Under the pieces are notes generated by a model. That model saw only the letters and a program-made list of their open reading frames with translations, was not told the DNA's origin and did no database searches. The position numbers and the translations under genes were made by a program. Positions 1 to 8,580 of a stretch of DNA of 64,000 bases are shown piece by piece (within the stretch, counting starts at the first letter, position 1; every line of letters begins with the position of its first letter). This DNA is from Amarobacter sp964507025. GTDB taxonomy: Bacteria; Chloroflexota; Dehalococcoidia; Tepidiformales; Tepidiformaceae. Where the stretch lies: assembly GCA_964507025.1 (NCBI GenBank), contig CAZDOK010000006.1:124001-188000 (forward strand), given 5' to 3'.

Positions 1-1
1 C

Positions 2-535
2 CCGGTAGCCCGCGAGCACCTCATCCGAGACTCACTGGCAATCGTGAACGCCCACGTGGAGGCTCTTGCCGAGGCTGGCCTCGCTCCGGCGATCGTTTCC
101 ACCAGTGGCACTGCCAGCGTTCCCATTGCCGCCCGCACACCCGGTGTTACCGAGCTGCAGGCGGGCACCTACGTGTTCCACGACAGCCACAATGAGGAAT
201 TCATCCCGAACACGTTCCAGCAGGCGCTCACGCTCCTGACCACGGTCATCTCGGTCAAGGAGCGCTATGCCGTCGCCGATACGGGTGCGAAGTCGCTGAC
301 CAACGAGTTCGGTCCGCCGATGTCCGTGGATGGCCGCATCAAGGTGGCGCGCCTGAGCGAGGAACACGCGACGCTCACGGGCGAGGGCGTGGCAGGCCTC
401 AAGCCGGGAGCCCGCATCGAGATCGTCCCGAGCCACGGCGACACTACCTTGAACCTGCACGATGTGTACTACGTGCGCCGCGGCAGCGAGGTGGTCGACA
501 CGTGGCCGATCCTGGCGGCGCGCAGGTTCAGGTAA
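2..535 (+). CDS. D-threonine aldolase-like / D-serine dehydratase-like protein, C-terminal part (5' end outside window)
   Basis: The reading frame is open from the first bases of the window, so the start and the PLP-binding alanine-racemase-type barrel lie upstream. The visible 177 residues are the C-terminal beta domain of the D-serine dehydratase-like family. The stretch ELQAGTYVFHDS and the closing VPSHGDTTLNLHDVYYV are typical of it. In this family the last motif binds the divalent metal. Vertebrate-type D-serine dehydratases use His-x-Cys (zinc), while D-threonine aldolases use His-x-Asp. Here it reads His-Gly-Asp, which favours D-threonine aldolase chemistry (D-threonine to glycine and acetaldehyde, PLP and Mn2+-type metal). 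The protein is presumably cytoplasmic. The substrate is inferred from one motif only. Confidence 0.7.
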   Translation, partial: PVAREHLIRDSLAIVNAHVEALAEAGLAPAIVSTSGTASVPIAARTPGVTELQAGTYVFHDSHNEEFIPNTFQQALTLLTTVISVKERYAVADTGAKSLTNEFGPPMSVDGRIKVARLSEEHATLTGEGVAGLKPGARIEIVPSHGDTTLNLHDVYYVRRGSEVVDTWPILAARRFR

Positions 536-596
536 GGCACAGGTCTCCTACAATTGAGGCAAGCAGAAGCAATAACCAGAGTGTGAGAGGTTTCGC

Positions 597-749
597 ATGC
601 GCGAGTGTCCGTGGTGTGGCCGCCAGAACCTGAACGTCTATGCCTACTGCCAGGGCTGCGGCCGCGGCTTTACCGAGGCTGACATTAAGCCAAAGCCATC
701 TGTCGGCAAGCGCTGGTATTGGCCGTTCGGTGGCAGCACGGCCGCCTGA
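597..749 (+). CDS. Small zinc-ribbon protein, 50 residues
   Basis: A short frame begins at ATG 597 behind a GTGAGAGG Shine-Dalgarno-like stretch and ends at TGA 747-749. It is 50 residues long. The N-terminal half holds two CxxC pairs, CPWC and CQGC, eleven residues apart, the usual spacing of a zinc ribbon. The C-terminal half is short and basic/aromatic (KRWYWPFGG). It lies 61 bp after the aldolase-like gene and 37 bp before pabB, on the same strand. Small zinc ribbons of this form are often nucleic-acid or protein adaptors, but nothing here fixes a role. The intact start signal and cysteine pairs make it a likely real gene. Confidence 0.6.
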   Translation: MRECPWCGRQNLNVYAYCQGCGRGFTEADIKPKPSVGKRWYWPFGGSTAA

Positions 750-786
750 AGTTCGTCGATTTGTGGCCCCGCGGCAGGAGAGCGAG

Positions 787-2538
787 ATGACATCCGCGTC
801 GTTCGCTGTCCTGCAGCTGGATGGTGCGTGGTTCCAGCTTACTGGCGCGACTGATCCGCTGGTGGCGCACTCGCACCTGGAAGTCGCGCCACTGTTGGCG
901 AGGGTCGAACGGTTGGCAAACGCGGGAGCGCACGCCGCCGGGTTTGTCGCCTACGAGGCGGCCGCGGCGTTTGGTCTCGATGCTCACGCCCCGGTTCCCG
1001 GCCTGCCGCTCGCTGCCTTCATCGTGGGCGAGCGTATCGAGCCGTTCGACCCGTCCCGGCTGGTGGAGGCGGCCGCCCGGCTGCCTGCCATCACCTGGCG
1101 GCCGGGAGTCGACGGGACGGCCTACGGGGGGTCGGTGCGCCGGGTCCGCGGGTACCTCGCCTCTGGCGAGAGCTACCAGGTGAATCTCACCTTTCCCCTC
1201 GAGGCCAGCTTCGCCGGCGACCCGTTCTCGCTGTTCGCCCGGCTCGCCCGCGCCCAGCGCGCCGATGGCGCCGCCTACCTCGACCTGGGCCGCTTCGCCG
1301 TGTGCTCAGCGTCGCCGGAACTCTTCTTCGCGCGCGAGGGCGACCGGGTGCGGATGCGCCCGATGAAGGGCACGGCCAACCGGGGCCGGACGAATGCGGA
1401 AGACCGGCGGAAGGCGGCGGCACTTCGTGCTTCGCCCAAGGAACGCGCCGAGAACCTCATGATCGTTGATATGGTCCGAAACGACCTGGGGCGAGTTGCG
1501 AGGATCGGCAGTGTCGATGTGCCCGCATTGTTTCGCGTGGAGCGATTCCCGACGGTGCTGCAAATGACCTCCGACGTCACGGCCGAAACCAAGGTCCCGT
1601 TGGCGGAACTCTTCGCGGCCACGTTTCCCTGCGCGTCGGTCACAGGCGCCCCGAAGGTGCGGACCGCGGCCATCATCAAGGAACTCGAACGCCGTCCGCG
1701 CGGCGTGTACACCGGGGCCGTGGGTTACGTTGGCCCCGGCGGACGGGCCCGCTTCAACGTCGCCATCCGCACGGCCACTGTCGACCGCGCGGATGGAATG
1801 GCAACCTACAGCGTGGGCAGCGGCATCGTCTGGGACTCGCGGCCGGGGCGCGAATACGCCGAGTGCCTTGCCAAGGCACGGGTACTCGAGCGGGATGTCA
1901 CGCCGTTCTCCCTCATCGAAACGCTCCGGTGGACGCCAGAAGAGGGCTTCTTTCTCCTGAAACGCCACCTGGACCGGCTTCGCGAGTCAGCGCGCTATTT
2001 CGGTTTTCCGTTCGACCGCCGCAAGCTACGCCGTGCGCTCGACCAGGCCGTTGGCGGGTGCCGGCCGCTGCGGGTGCGGCTGCTGCTCGACGAGTGGGGT
2101 GCGCCCCGGGTGGAGACGGCAGCGCTCAGGGCAGGTTCGTCGGGGCCAGTGACTGCCGGCCTTGCCCTCGCCCCGGTCGATTCGACGAGCCCGTTTCTCT
2201 TCCACAAGACCACACGACGCGCCGTGTACGAAGCAGCCGCGGCATCGCGCCCGGACTGCGAGGAGGTTGTCCTCTGGAACCGGGCCGGGCATGTGACCGA
2301 GACCTGCATCGCCAACATCGCCGTCTGCCTCGATGGGCGCTGGGTCACGCCGCCGGTTTCCGATGGGCTCCTGGCCGGCACGCTGAGGGCCGAGCTGTTG
2401 GCCCGTGGAGACATTGTCGAGGGGCACATCCCGGTGGCGAGCCTCGATGAAGGCACTCGCCTCGCGGCGTTCAACTCGTTGCGCGGCTGGCGCGAACTGA
2501 GGCTCGTCCCGGCGCCGGAAGAGGAACCGGCCACCTAG
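787..2538 (+). CDS. pabB: Bifunctional aminodeoxychorismate synthase component I / 4-amino-4-deoxychorismate lyase
   Basis: A 583-residue fusion makes p-aminobenzoate for folate. The N-terminal chorismate-binding domain (about 1-380) carries PMKGT, whose lysine is the PabB-type nucleophile, plus DMVRNDLGRV and ASVTGAPKVRT. The C-terminal part (about 385-583) is a fold-type IV PLP enzyme of PabC type, with FSLIETLRW, LKRHLDRLRESA and VTETCIANIAV, where the lyase step would release pyruvate. ATG 787 is preceded by CAGGAGAGCGAG, a good ribosome site; an in-frame start at 640 would run through the zinc-ribbon gene. PabB-PabC fusions are known in several phyla. The glutamine amidotransferase PabA is not next to it. 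Confidence 0.9.
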   Translation: MTSASFAVLQLDGAWFQLTGATDPLVAHSHLEVAPLLARVERLANAGAHAAGFVAYEAAAAFGLDAHAPVPGLPLAAFIVGERIEPFDPSRLVEAAARLPAITWRPGVDGTAYGGSVRRVRGYLASGESYQVNLTFPLEASFAGDPFSLFARLARAQRADGAAYLDLGRFAVCSASPELFFAREGDRVRMRPMKGTANRGRTNAEDRRKAAALRASPKERAENLMIVDMVRNDLGRVARIGSVDVPALFRVERFPTVLQMTSDVTAETKVPLAELFAATFPCASVTGAPKVRTAAIIKELERRPRGVYTGAVGYVGPGGRARFNVAIRTATVDRADGMATYSVGSGIVWDSRPGREYAECLAKARVLERDVTPFSLIETLRWTPEEGFFLLKRHLDRLRESARYFGFPFDRRKLRRALDQAVGGCRPLRVRLLLDEWGAPRVETAALRAGSSGPVTAGLALAPVDSTSPFLFHKTTRRAVYEAAAASRPDCEEVVLWNRAGHVTETCIANIAVCLDGRWVTPPVSDGLLAGTLRAELLARGDIVEGHIPVASLDEGTRLAAFNSLRGWRELRLVPAPEEEPAT

Positions 2539-2577
2539 AGCGCGTGACAACGGGGCACCGGTACCTTCGGCCCTTGG

Positions 2578-5500
2578 TCACGCAGCTGAACCGCCCGCGC
2601 CGGCCGGCAGGTGCCCGGGGATTGCCGGCACGGAGATCCTGACCGTGGTTCCTGAGCCTGGCGCGCTTTCGATGGTCAGCGTCCCTCCCGAGCTGGTTGC
2701 CCGTTCCGTCATTGATCGAAGGCCGAGATGGCCCGGGAAATCGCCGTTCGGGTCGAATCCCACCCCATTGTCGCGTACTTCGAGTGCCACGCGCCCATCG
2801 ACGGTCCGCAGCGTTACCCACGCCTTCGTCGCGCGAGCATGCTTCACCGTGTTGTGCATGGCCTCCTGGCCGATGCGGTAGAGCACCTCCTTCAGGTCGA
2901 GCCGGAGATCGGGCTCACCTTCGAGGCTGGTGACCATGTCGATGCCGTGGCGGGCGTGCATGGCGGCGAACTGCTTCTCGAACGCTGCGACCAGGCCCTC
3001 GGCTTCGAGGGACTCGGGGCGAAGCTCGAAGATGAGCGCGCGCAGTTCCGCGAGGCCGGCTTCGGCGAGGCCGGAAACGTACTCCAGTGGCTCGCCAACC
3101 CGCGCCGGGTCGCGTTCGAGGAGCGTCTTCGCCGTACGGGTGCCCAGCGAGATGCCGTACAGCGCCTGCGAAACAGAATCGTGGAGCTCACGCGCCAGGC
3201 GCTGGCGCTCTTCGAGGGATGCGGCGTGCTGGGCCCGTTCGTACAGCCGGGCGTTTTCGATTGCCACAGCCGCGCGCTGGCCGATGGCCGAGGCCATGCG
3301 TACCTCGTCGGGATTGATGTTGTGATGGTCTACCCAGCCCATGCTGAAGAGGCCGAAACGTTTCCCCGCGATGGTGATCGGAACGTCGATGACCGAGGCC
3401 AACCCAACGGCCCGCGTCACATCCTGGACGATCCGGAAGTCGCGTGAGGTGTCGGGGACCACTCGCGGCACATCCAGCTTCTCGATGGTGGTCGCATCGA
3501 GGCCGTTGAGCGAATCGACGAGCGCCTGGATCTGGCTGTTGGTCAGGCCCGAAGTTGCGCGGACCCGGAGTTCAGGGGTGTTCTCATCGAAGATCAGAAC
3601 CGCACTCCGGTCGGCGTCGAGCACGTCGATAGCCGCATCAGTCAACGCGTGCAGCACCTCGTCGAGCACCAGCGACTGGTGGAGCTGCTCATCCACGCGA
3701 TAGAGCGCGTCCATTTCGCGAATGCGGCGCTGGGTCTCGGCGAACAAGCGCGCATTCTCCACGGCGATCGCCACCTGGCTGGCCATCGCGCTCAAGAGCT
3801 GGAGCTCGTCGGCGTCCGGATCGTGGCTGTCCGGGTAGTAGGTATCGAGCGTGCCCTGGGGACGGCCCCGCGAGACCATGGGCGTGATGACCGCCGTTTC
3901 CCAGGTAACCCCGGCAAGCATCTGATGCACGGGAGCGTAGCGGGGGTCGTTCAGGGTCCGTGTGCGCGACTGCCGTAAGACCTGGCGCTGGCCCGAGCGG
4001 AAGGCGGCCATTGTCACGGAGGGAGCCCCTTGTTCGACCGCCAGCACCATTGCGGTCGTGAACCCCTCAGGAAGGCCGTGGTGCCCGGCCATCACGTAGT
4101 CGCCGCGCTCGTTGAACAGCGTGATAGAGCAGGCGATTGCTGAAGACGCCTCGACAACGCGCCGGGCCAGGACGTTCAGCGTCTCTTGCGCGGGGGCATC
4201 GTACGTGAGGGCGGCCGCCACACCGGCGAGCCCCTCCATCTCGCGCGCGCGGCGCTCGACTTCCCGGTAGAGCCGAGCGTTGGCGATGGCGACGGCCACC
4301 TGGTTCCCGAAGGCGGCGGCGAGCTGCGCCTGCGCCGGCGAGAACGCGCCAGGCGCCGGGTCGGAGATGATGAGCACGCCGAGCACTTCGCCGCCATGGG
4401 CGAGGGGCACCGCCATCCAGGTGCGCACAAACCGGAAGATCGTCTTCAAGTTCTCGCCCGCGACCCCGCGGTATTCGGCCGCCTCCGGTGTCTCTCCGTA
4501 GATGTCGTCGATGACAACCGGCCGTCCCTCGACCATGGCCTGCCAGAGCCGGGGGACAGCTGTCACCGGGAAGCGCATGCCACGTGATGCGGGATCCACC
4601 ATCTGGTCGAACATGTTCCTGGAGGCCTTGATCTCCAGCACGTCGCCATCGACTTCAAGGATGCTCGACCCGCCATAGGGGATGACGTTCCCGATCTCCT
4701 CGAGCACGCGGATGAAGAGCTTGTCGAGGTCGAGTGTGGAAAGGACCGCGCGTGAGACGTCGAGCAGGCTGCCGAGCTCGCGGGTGCGCTCTTCGACCCG
4801 CTGTTCGAGCGACGCCTGGGCTTCTTCCTGCTCGCGCTCGCGGGCGACCTGTTCGCTGATGTCGCGCACCACCGCCAGGAGGTACTTGCGGCCCTCCAAC
4901 TCGAAGGCGGTGCCCATGACCTCCACATCGAAGACGGTGCCGTCCTTGCGAACGTCCTTCGCGCGGATGTGATAGTCCTTCCCGGCGCGGACAGACTCCT
5001 GGTACTCGGCAAGTTTTTCCCAGTGGTCGGGGTGAATGAACTTCAGGGGGTCGATGCCGACGAACTCGTCGTGGGTGTAGCCGTGCATGCGACAGACTGC
5101 CGGGTTCGCTTCGGCGACGAAGCCCGTCTCGAAGTCGTTCAGGATGATGCCGTCGTTGATTTCTTCGAAGACTCGCCTGAACTGGCCCTCGCGCTGGCGA
5201 AGCGTTTCGGCCGAGCGCACGCGAGATGTCGCGTCCATGATCGTATCGACCACCCCGACGACCTCGCCGTGTTCGATCAACGGCTGAAGATGGATGTCCC
5301 AGTACGTTGTGCCAGAGGGGCCCTCGTACGGAACGCCGTCTCGCCGCACCGGCTCACCCGAGAGCGCGAGCCGGAAGAGCGTTTCGGCGCGATCGGTGGC
5401 GAACGGCGAAACTTCAGCGAGGGCGGCCCCGATGCGCACGTTTTCGGCCATGTCGGGCTTGTGTTCTTCCAGGAAGCGTCGGAAGGCGTCGTTCCATTCG

Positions 5501-5598
5501 AGCAGGCGCATGCCGCGGTCGAAGAGTGCCACGCCGACCGGCATGGTGGCGAAAAGCTGGCGCATGAGCGCCGGGTCCGGGCCACCGTCGGTGGTCAC
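2578..5598 (-). CDS. Multi-sensor histidine kinase, NarL/DegS (HisKA_3) type
   Basis: A soluble 1006-residue sensor kinase. In order: PAS (about 10-125), a second PAS with PAC tail (130-255), a short coiled coil (255-275), three GAF domains (275-445, 455-615, 630-785), a HisKA_3 dimerisation domain whose phospho-accepting His lies in LARELHDSVSQALYG (about 795), and an HATPase with the G1-type motif DNGVGFDP and a GLRSM segment. There are no membrane helices, so it should sense cytoplasmic or diffusible signals; GAF domains often bind nucleotides, haem or small ligands. It starts with GTG 4 bp after the stop of the response regulator, with GGAGG about 9 bases ahead, so the two are co-translated and should form one two-component pair. 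Confidence 0.92.
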   Translation of the reverse strand: MTTDGGPDPALMRQLFATMPVGVALFDRGMRLLEWNDAFRRFLEEHKPDMAENVRIGAALAEVSPFATDRAETLFRLALSGEPVRRDGVPYEGPSGTTYWDIHLQPLIEHGEVVGVVDTIMDATSRVRSAETLRQREGQFRRVFEEINDGIILNDFETGFVAEANPAVCRMHGYTHDEFVGIDPLKFIHPDHWEKLAEYQESVRAGKDYHIRAKDVRKDGTVFDVEVMGTAFELEGRKYLLAVVRDISEQVAREREQEEAQASLEQRVEERTRELGSLLDVSRAVLSTLDLDKLFIRVLEEIGNVIPYGGSSILEVDGDVLEIKASRNMFDQMVDPASRGMRFPVTAVPRLWQAMVEGRPVVIDDIYGETPEAAEYRGVAGENLKTIFRFVRTWMAVPLAHGGEVLGVLIISDPAPGAFSPAQAQLAAAFGNQVAVAIANARLYREVERRAREMEGLAGVAAALTYDAPAQETLNVLARRVVEASSAIACSITLFNERGDYVMAGHHGLPEGFTTAMVLAVEQGAPSVTMAAFRSGQRQVLRQSRTRTLNDPRYAPVHQMLAGVTWETAVITPMVSRGRPQGTLDTYYPDSHDPDADELQLLSAMASQVAIAVENARLFAETQRRIREMDALYRVDEQLHQSLVLDEVLHALTDAAIDVLDADRSAVLIFDENTPELRVRATSGLTNSQIQALVDSLNGLDATTIEKLDVPRVVPDTSRDFRIVQDVTRAVGLASVIDVPITIAGKRFGLFSMGWVDHHNINPDEVRMASAIGQRAAVAIENARLYERAQHAASLEERQRLARELHDSVSQALYGISLGTRTAKTLLERDPARVGEPLEYVSGLAEAGLAELRALIFELRPESLEAEGLVAAFEKQFAAMHARHGIDMVTSLEGEPDLRLDLKEVLYRIGQEAMHNTVKHARATKAWVTLRTVDGRVALEVRDNGVGFDPNGDFPGHLGLRSMTERATSSGGTLTIESAPGSGTTVRISVPAIPGHLPAGAGGSAA

Positions 5599-5602
5599 GC
5601 GC

Positions 5603-6244
5603 CTAGGCCTCCGGCGGCCCCGGGACGAGGCCGATGCGCACGGCGTACAGGGCCGCTTGCGTTCGCGATTGCACGCCGAGCTTGGCGAGGATGTTGCTTA
5701 CGTGTGTCTTCACGGTCTTTTCGCCGATCACGAGGTCGCGTGCGATCTCCTTGTTTGCGTAGCCCGCGGCGAGGAGCCGCAGGACTTCGGTCTCGCGGTC
5801 GGTCAGCGTCTCGGGCGATTCGGGCGTCCGGACCTCCCGCATCAGGCGGGCGGCCGCCTGCGGCGAGAGCTGGACCTGGCCCTGGGCAGCCGCCTTGATG
5901 GCCCGCCGCAGCTCGTCGGACTGGGTGTCCTTGAGCAGGTAGCCGATGGCTCCTGCTTTCACGGCGCCAACCACCGAGGCGTCTTCGAGGACGCTGGTGA
6001 GGGCGATGACCTCGACATCGGGCATCTCGCGGCGAATATGGCCGATGGCGGTGATGCCGTCCATGACCGGCATGAGCAAATCCATCAGCACGACGTCGGG
6101 CTGAAGCTTTCGTGCCTGCTCAACGGCTTCAGCGCCGTTGGATGCCTCGCCGATGATTTCGAAATCGTCGTCCAGGCCCAGGAACATGCGAAGACCCTGG
6201 CGGACCACGGCATGGTCGTCGGCGATGATGATGCGGATTGGCAT
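5603..6244 (-). CDS. NarL/FixJ-family response regulator (REC + LuxR-type HTH)
   Basis: A 213-residue two-domain regulator. The receiver (about 1-120) has the acidic pair IIADDHAVVR, the phospho-acceptor Asp in VVLMDLLMPVMDG and the conserved Lys in GYLLKD. The output is a LuxR/GerE helix-turn-helix (about 145-210: LTDRETEVLRLLAAGYANKEIA). The start was placed at ATG 6244, with GGGAG 8 bases upstream; a longer frame to 6277 adds residues not seen in the family. The kinase gene follows directly, so this is the cognate partner. Targets cannot be read from the sequence; self-regulation is common in this family. Confidence 0.93.
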   Translation of the reverse strand: MPIRIIIADDHAVVRQGLRMFLGLDDDFEIIGEASNGAEAVEQARKLQPDVVLMDLLMPVMDGITAIGHIRREMPDVEVIALTSVLEDASVVGAVKAGAIGYLLKDTQSDELRRAIKAAAQGQVQLSPQAAARLMREVRTPESPETLTDRETEVLRLLAAGYANKEIARDLVIGEKTVKTHVSNILAKLGVQSRTQAALYAVRIGLVPGPPEA

Positions 6245-6275
6245 GGTGCTCCCGGTGAGGTGGGCGTGTGGCGCC

Positions 6276-6303
6276 ACTTTACCACCGTGCGTGCAGGCGT
6301 GAA
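6276..6303 (-). promoter_or_regulatory. Candidate sigma-A-type promoter of the response regulator-kinase operon
   Basis: On the minus strand TTCACG (6303-6298) is followed by 16 bases and TAAAGT (6281-6276). This would start the message about 25 bases before ATG 6244. It is a weak but correctly spaced match found by eye. Confidence 0.35.
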
Positions 6304-6395
6304 GGGGAAGTTGGGTGGTGGCGAAGGGCCGTGAACCACGCTGTTCGTGGTTCGAATCCGTGGCGGCAAGCCAGTGGCGGTTCGGGGGCGGTCCG

Positions 6396-6472
6396 TGGTA
6401 GCAGGGGGGAGACTTGAACTCCCGACCTCACGATTATGAGTCGTGCGCTCTGACCGGCTGAGCTACCCTGCC
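6396..6472 (-). tRNA. tRNA-Met (CAU)
   Basis: The complement folds as a full cloverleaf. The acceptor GGCAGGG pairs with CCCTGCT (one G-U at the first pair); the D arm is GCTC/GAGC, the anticodon arm CACGA-CTCATAA-TCGTG with anticodon CAT, and the T arm GGGAG-TTCAAGT-CTCCC. CCA is encoded. The first pair is not the C-A mismatch of an initiator, so this is an elongator tRNA-Met or a tRNA-Ile2 whose C34 is modified to lysidine; the sequence alone cannot separate these. It lies between the phosphoesterase and the two-component operon, all on the minus strand. Confidence 0.93.
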
Positions 6473-6519
6473 ACGAACTTTAACTTTAGCATGCGGCCGG
6501 TTTCGGGAAACGCCGCCAA

Positions 6520-7314
6520 CTACTTCGCCGCGTCGTCAAGCGGGCGGGGATCGACACGGTGCATGCGCCAACGCACCCCCGCTTCATCGAAGTCCACAAC
6601 GGCGGCCATTCCAGCCCGGCGGTTCGCATCGCTCAGGGGCATCGGCGCGCCGGAATAGATGGCCGTGACCCCGCCGCTGCTCACGTCGGCGTGAGGTTCC
6701 CAGTGCCCGAAGGCCATGTAGTCCCAGTGCCCGGCCGCCGATGCAATTTCGGCCTGGCGAATCGGGAGGGAGCGGTGAGACTCGCCGCCATCCGGAATGA
6801 AGTGCCCGTGTCCAAGGGCGATGTGCCAGCGGCGATCGGTGCGCTCCGGCAGGCCCTCCAGGGGCTTGAAGTGCCAGTCGCTATCCAGGTAGCCCCGACC
6901 CCAGAACACGGCATCGATGCCTTCGGGTTCGATGAGTTCGCCCCGGTGTTCGCGCACGATGGTCAGCCGTTTTGCGATCGCCTCCATGTCATGGCGCCAG
7001 TAGATGCTCCCCGGGTCCATGGGATCGTGATTCCCGGGCAGCAGGAAGGTCTGACCCCGGAAGCGCGCGATCTCGGTGGCTGCCAGGATCACCGTGTCTT
7101 CGGGCACCCGATCGTTGTCGAAGAAGTCGCCGGCGATGACGAGGGCGTCGGCTCCGGAATCGTTCGCGAGGTCGATAACGCGCCGGAAGGTGTCTTCCAT
7201 GAGCAGGCGGCGCTCGTGCCACTTGCCATCGCCGTTGCCGGTGTAGGCCCCGAGGTGCACATCGGAGGTGTGGACGAGACGCAGGGGCCGCGGGTCAGGC
7301 ACGCAGAGTCTCAC
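6520..7314 (-). CDS. Metallophosphoesterase of the SbcD/Mre11-like type
   Basis: 264 residues, calcineurin-like fold. All metal-ligand motifs are present: DVHLG (about 18-22), GDFFDN (61-66), GNHDP (94-98), GHGH and GHWEPH. The layout (short, with the GDFFDND motif) resembles the nuclease part of SbcD/Mre11 rather than cAMP phosphodiesterases, but no SbcC-type ATPase is adjacent, so substrate is open. The GTG start at 7314 lies inside the last codons of the DinB gene (20-bp overlap), suggesting translational coupling. It is the third gene of a methyltransferase-DinB-phosphoesterase operon. Confidence 0.8.
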   Translation of the reverse strand: MRLCVPDPRPLRLVHTSDVHLGAYTGNGDGKWHERRLLMEDTFRRVIDLANDSGADALVIAGDFFDNDRVPEDTVILAATEIARFRGQTFLLPGNHDPMDPGSIYWRHDMEAIAKRLTIVREHRGELIEPEGIDAVFWGRGYLDSDWHFKPLEGLPERTDRRWHIALGHGHFIPDGGESHRSLPIRQAEIASAAGHWDYMAFGHWEPHADVSSGGVTAIYSGAPMPLSDANRRAGMAAVVDFDEAGVRWRMHRVDPRPLDDAAK

Positions 7315-7804
7315 CCATAGCCGTGAGCTGGCGCGCGTGGTCCTTGGCGTGGATGCGCAAGAAGAGGAGCCACTCCCGCCAGTTCAGTTCGCCGAAGAAC
7401 GGGTGGGGCCAGGTGATATGCAGGTTGGATTGTGGGTCGGCCTCGCTCACGTGGGCCCAGAGCGATTCGAGGGAGCTTTCCTGGGCGGCGATGAGCGCGT
7501 CGCGGTCGGGCGGGAGTTCGGGTTCCGGCTCGCCCGGGCGCGAGCCCGTCAGGGCGACATGCAGGACGTCCTGCGCCACCTGCAGGTTCGACTGCACGGC
7601 GTGCTTCAGGCAGTCCATCGGCGCCCAGTCGTCGCCCGGCGGACGGGTTGAGAGCACGGCGGCGGGGACGGAGCGAGCGGCGTCCACAAGCTCCGCCATA
7701 CCTTCCTTCACGCGCTCGAAAAGCTCGGGGATGGATTTGTCGGCGGCCTGCTGTTGAAGGTAGCCGCGGATGCGCTCGAACTCCGGCTCCATGGGGTGGG
7801 TCAC
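7295..7804 (-). CDS. DinB/YfiT-family putative metal-binding protein
   Basis: 169 residues, predicted four-helix bundle. The three-histidine metal site of the DinB/YfiT superfamily is recognisable: a His in CLKHAVQSN (about 67) and the HAKDHARQL pair near the C-terminus. Members act as thiol-dependent S-transferases (for example bacillithiol or mycothiol transferases) or remain uncharacterised; the exact thiol here is unknown. GTG 7804 overlaps the stop of the upstream methyltransferase by 4 bases (GTGA); an internal ATG at 7792 is the alternative start. Confidence 0.75.
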   Translation of the reverse strand: MTHPMEPEFERIRGYLQQQAADKSIPELFERVKEGMAELVDAARSVPAAVLSTRPPGDDWAPMDCLKHAVQSNLQVAQDVLHVALTGSRPGEPEPELPPDRDALIAAQESSLESLWAHVSEADPQSNLHITWPHPFFGELNWREWLLFLRIHAKDHARQLTAMGETLRA

Positions 7805-8484
7805 GCTGTTGCCTCCGCGTTGGAGATGTCAGTTCGCTCGAATACCTGAAGCCGGATGAGCCGGGCCGCGTGCCAGGACATGTTGCGGAGCACGAGCAGC
7901 GGATTCTCGGGCCACGGGTGCCATGAGTGGTCGGCAATGATAACGCGCCCGCCGGGACGAACGACGCGGGCGATTTCGGACACGGCGGCCGGGCGGACGT
8001 GCTCGGGCAAGTGGCCGACATAATGCGCGGCTACGGCGACGTCAAACGACGCTTCGGCAGCGGGTGTGGAAAGACCGTCGACATGCAACACGCGCGCGTT
8101 CGGCTGGCTCAACCGCGCCTGGGCGCGTTCGAGCAGGTAGGGGCTGAGATCAAGACCGACCACGTCCGCAGCCCCGGAGTGCTCACTCAGCGCGCGCACC
8201 AACCGGCCCGGCCCGCAGCCAAATTCCACGACCGCCGCCGGCCGCGCCGAGCGCACCCGCCGGACGAGTTTGCGGATGAGGGCGTTTTCCGCGCCACTGT
8301 TGTACAGGTTGCGGATGAGCCATTCATAGCCTGCGGCGCTCCTGCGGGACAGGTAGCCTTCGGGAAGGAAGTGCCAGCGGTGCAGGTACCACGCCGGATA
8401 GAGGGTCGATGGATTACTCCGGGGTGATGTACCGGCCCGCTCAATGAGCTCGCGTGCGCGCGGTTCGGGGATGTGCTTGAACAC
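7801..8484 (-). CDS. Class I SAM-dependent methyltransferase
   Basis: About 227 residues. The Rossmann core begins with VVEFGCGPGRLVRAL (motif I, SAM binding), followed by VVGLDLSPYLLERA, the ASFDVAVAAHYVGHL segment and the VRPGGRVIIADHS strand, the order of a methyltransferase type 11/25 domain. The open frame continues to 8796 but that extension overlaps the divergent monooxygenase gene and is not family-like. GTG 8484 is the best start outside that overlap, though its ribosome site is weak. It heads the operon with DinB and the phosphoesterase. The substrate is unknown. Confidence 0.75.
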   Translation of the reverse strand: MFKHIPEPRARELIERAGTSPRSNPSTLYPAWYLHRWHFLPEGYLSRRSAAGYEWLIRNLYNSGAENALIRKLVRRVRSARPAAVVEFGCGPGRLVRALSEHSGAADVVGLDLSPYLLERAQARLSQPNARVLHVDGLSTPAAEASFDVAVAAHYVGHLPEHVRPAAVSEIARVVRPGGRVIIADHSWHPWPENPLLVLRNMSWHAARLIRLQVFERTDISNAEATA

Positions 8485-8580
8485 CTTCCACCGATCGTAT
8501 CCGCGACGCGCGGCGCGCGCACCTCGCGCGGCCCTCGGGTAGAATCCAGCGCCATCCCTCCCCTGGAGCAATGCACACTC

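Noticed and set aside
2542..2583. Inverted GCGTGAC/GTCACGC between convergent pabB and the kinase gene
   Set aside because: The loop is 28 bases and there is no T-run, so it is not a convincing terminator.
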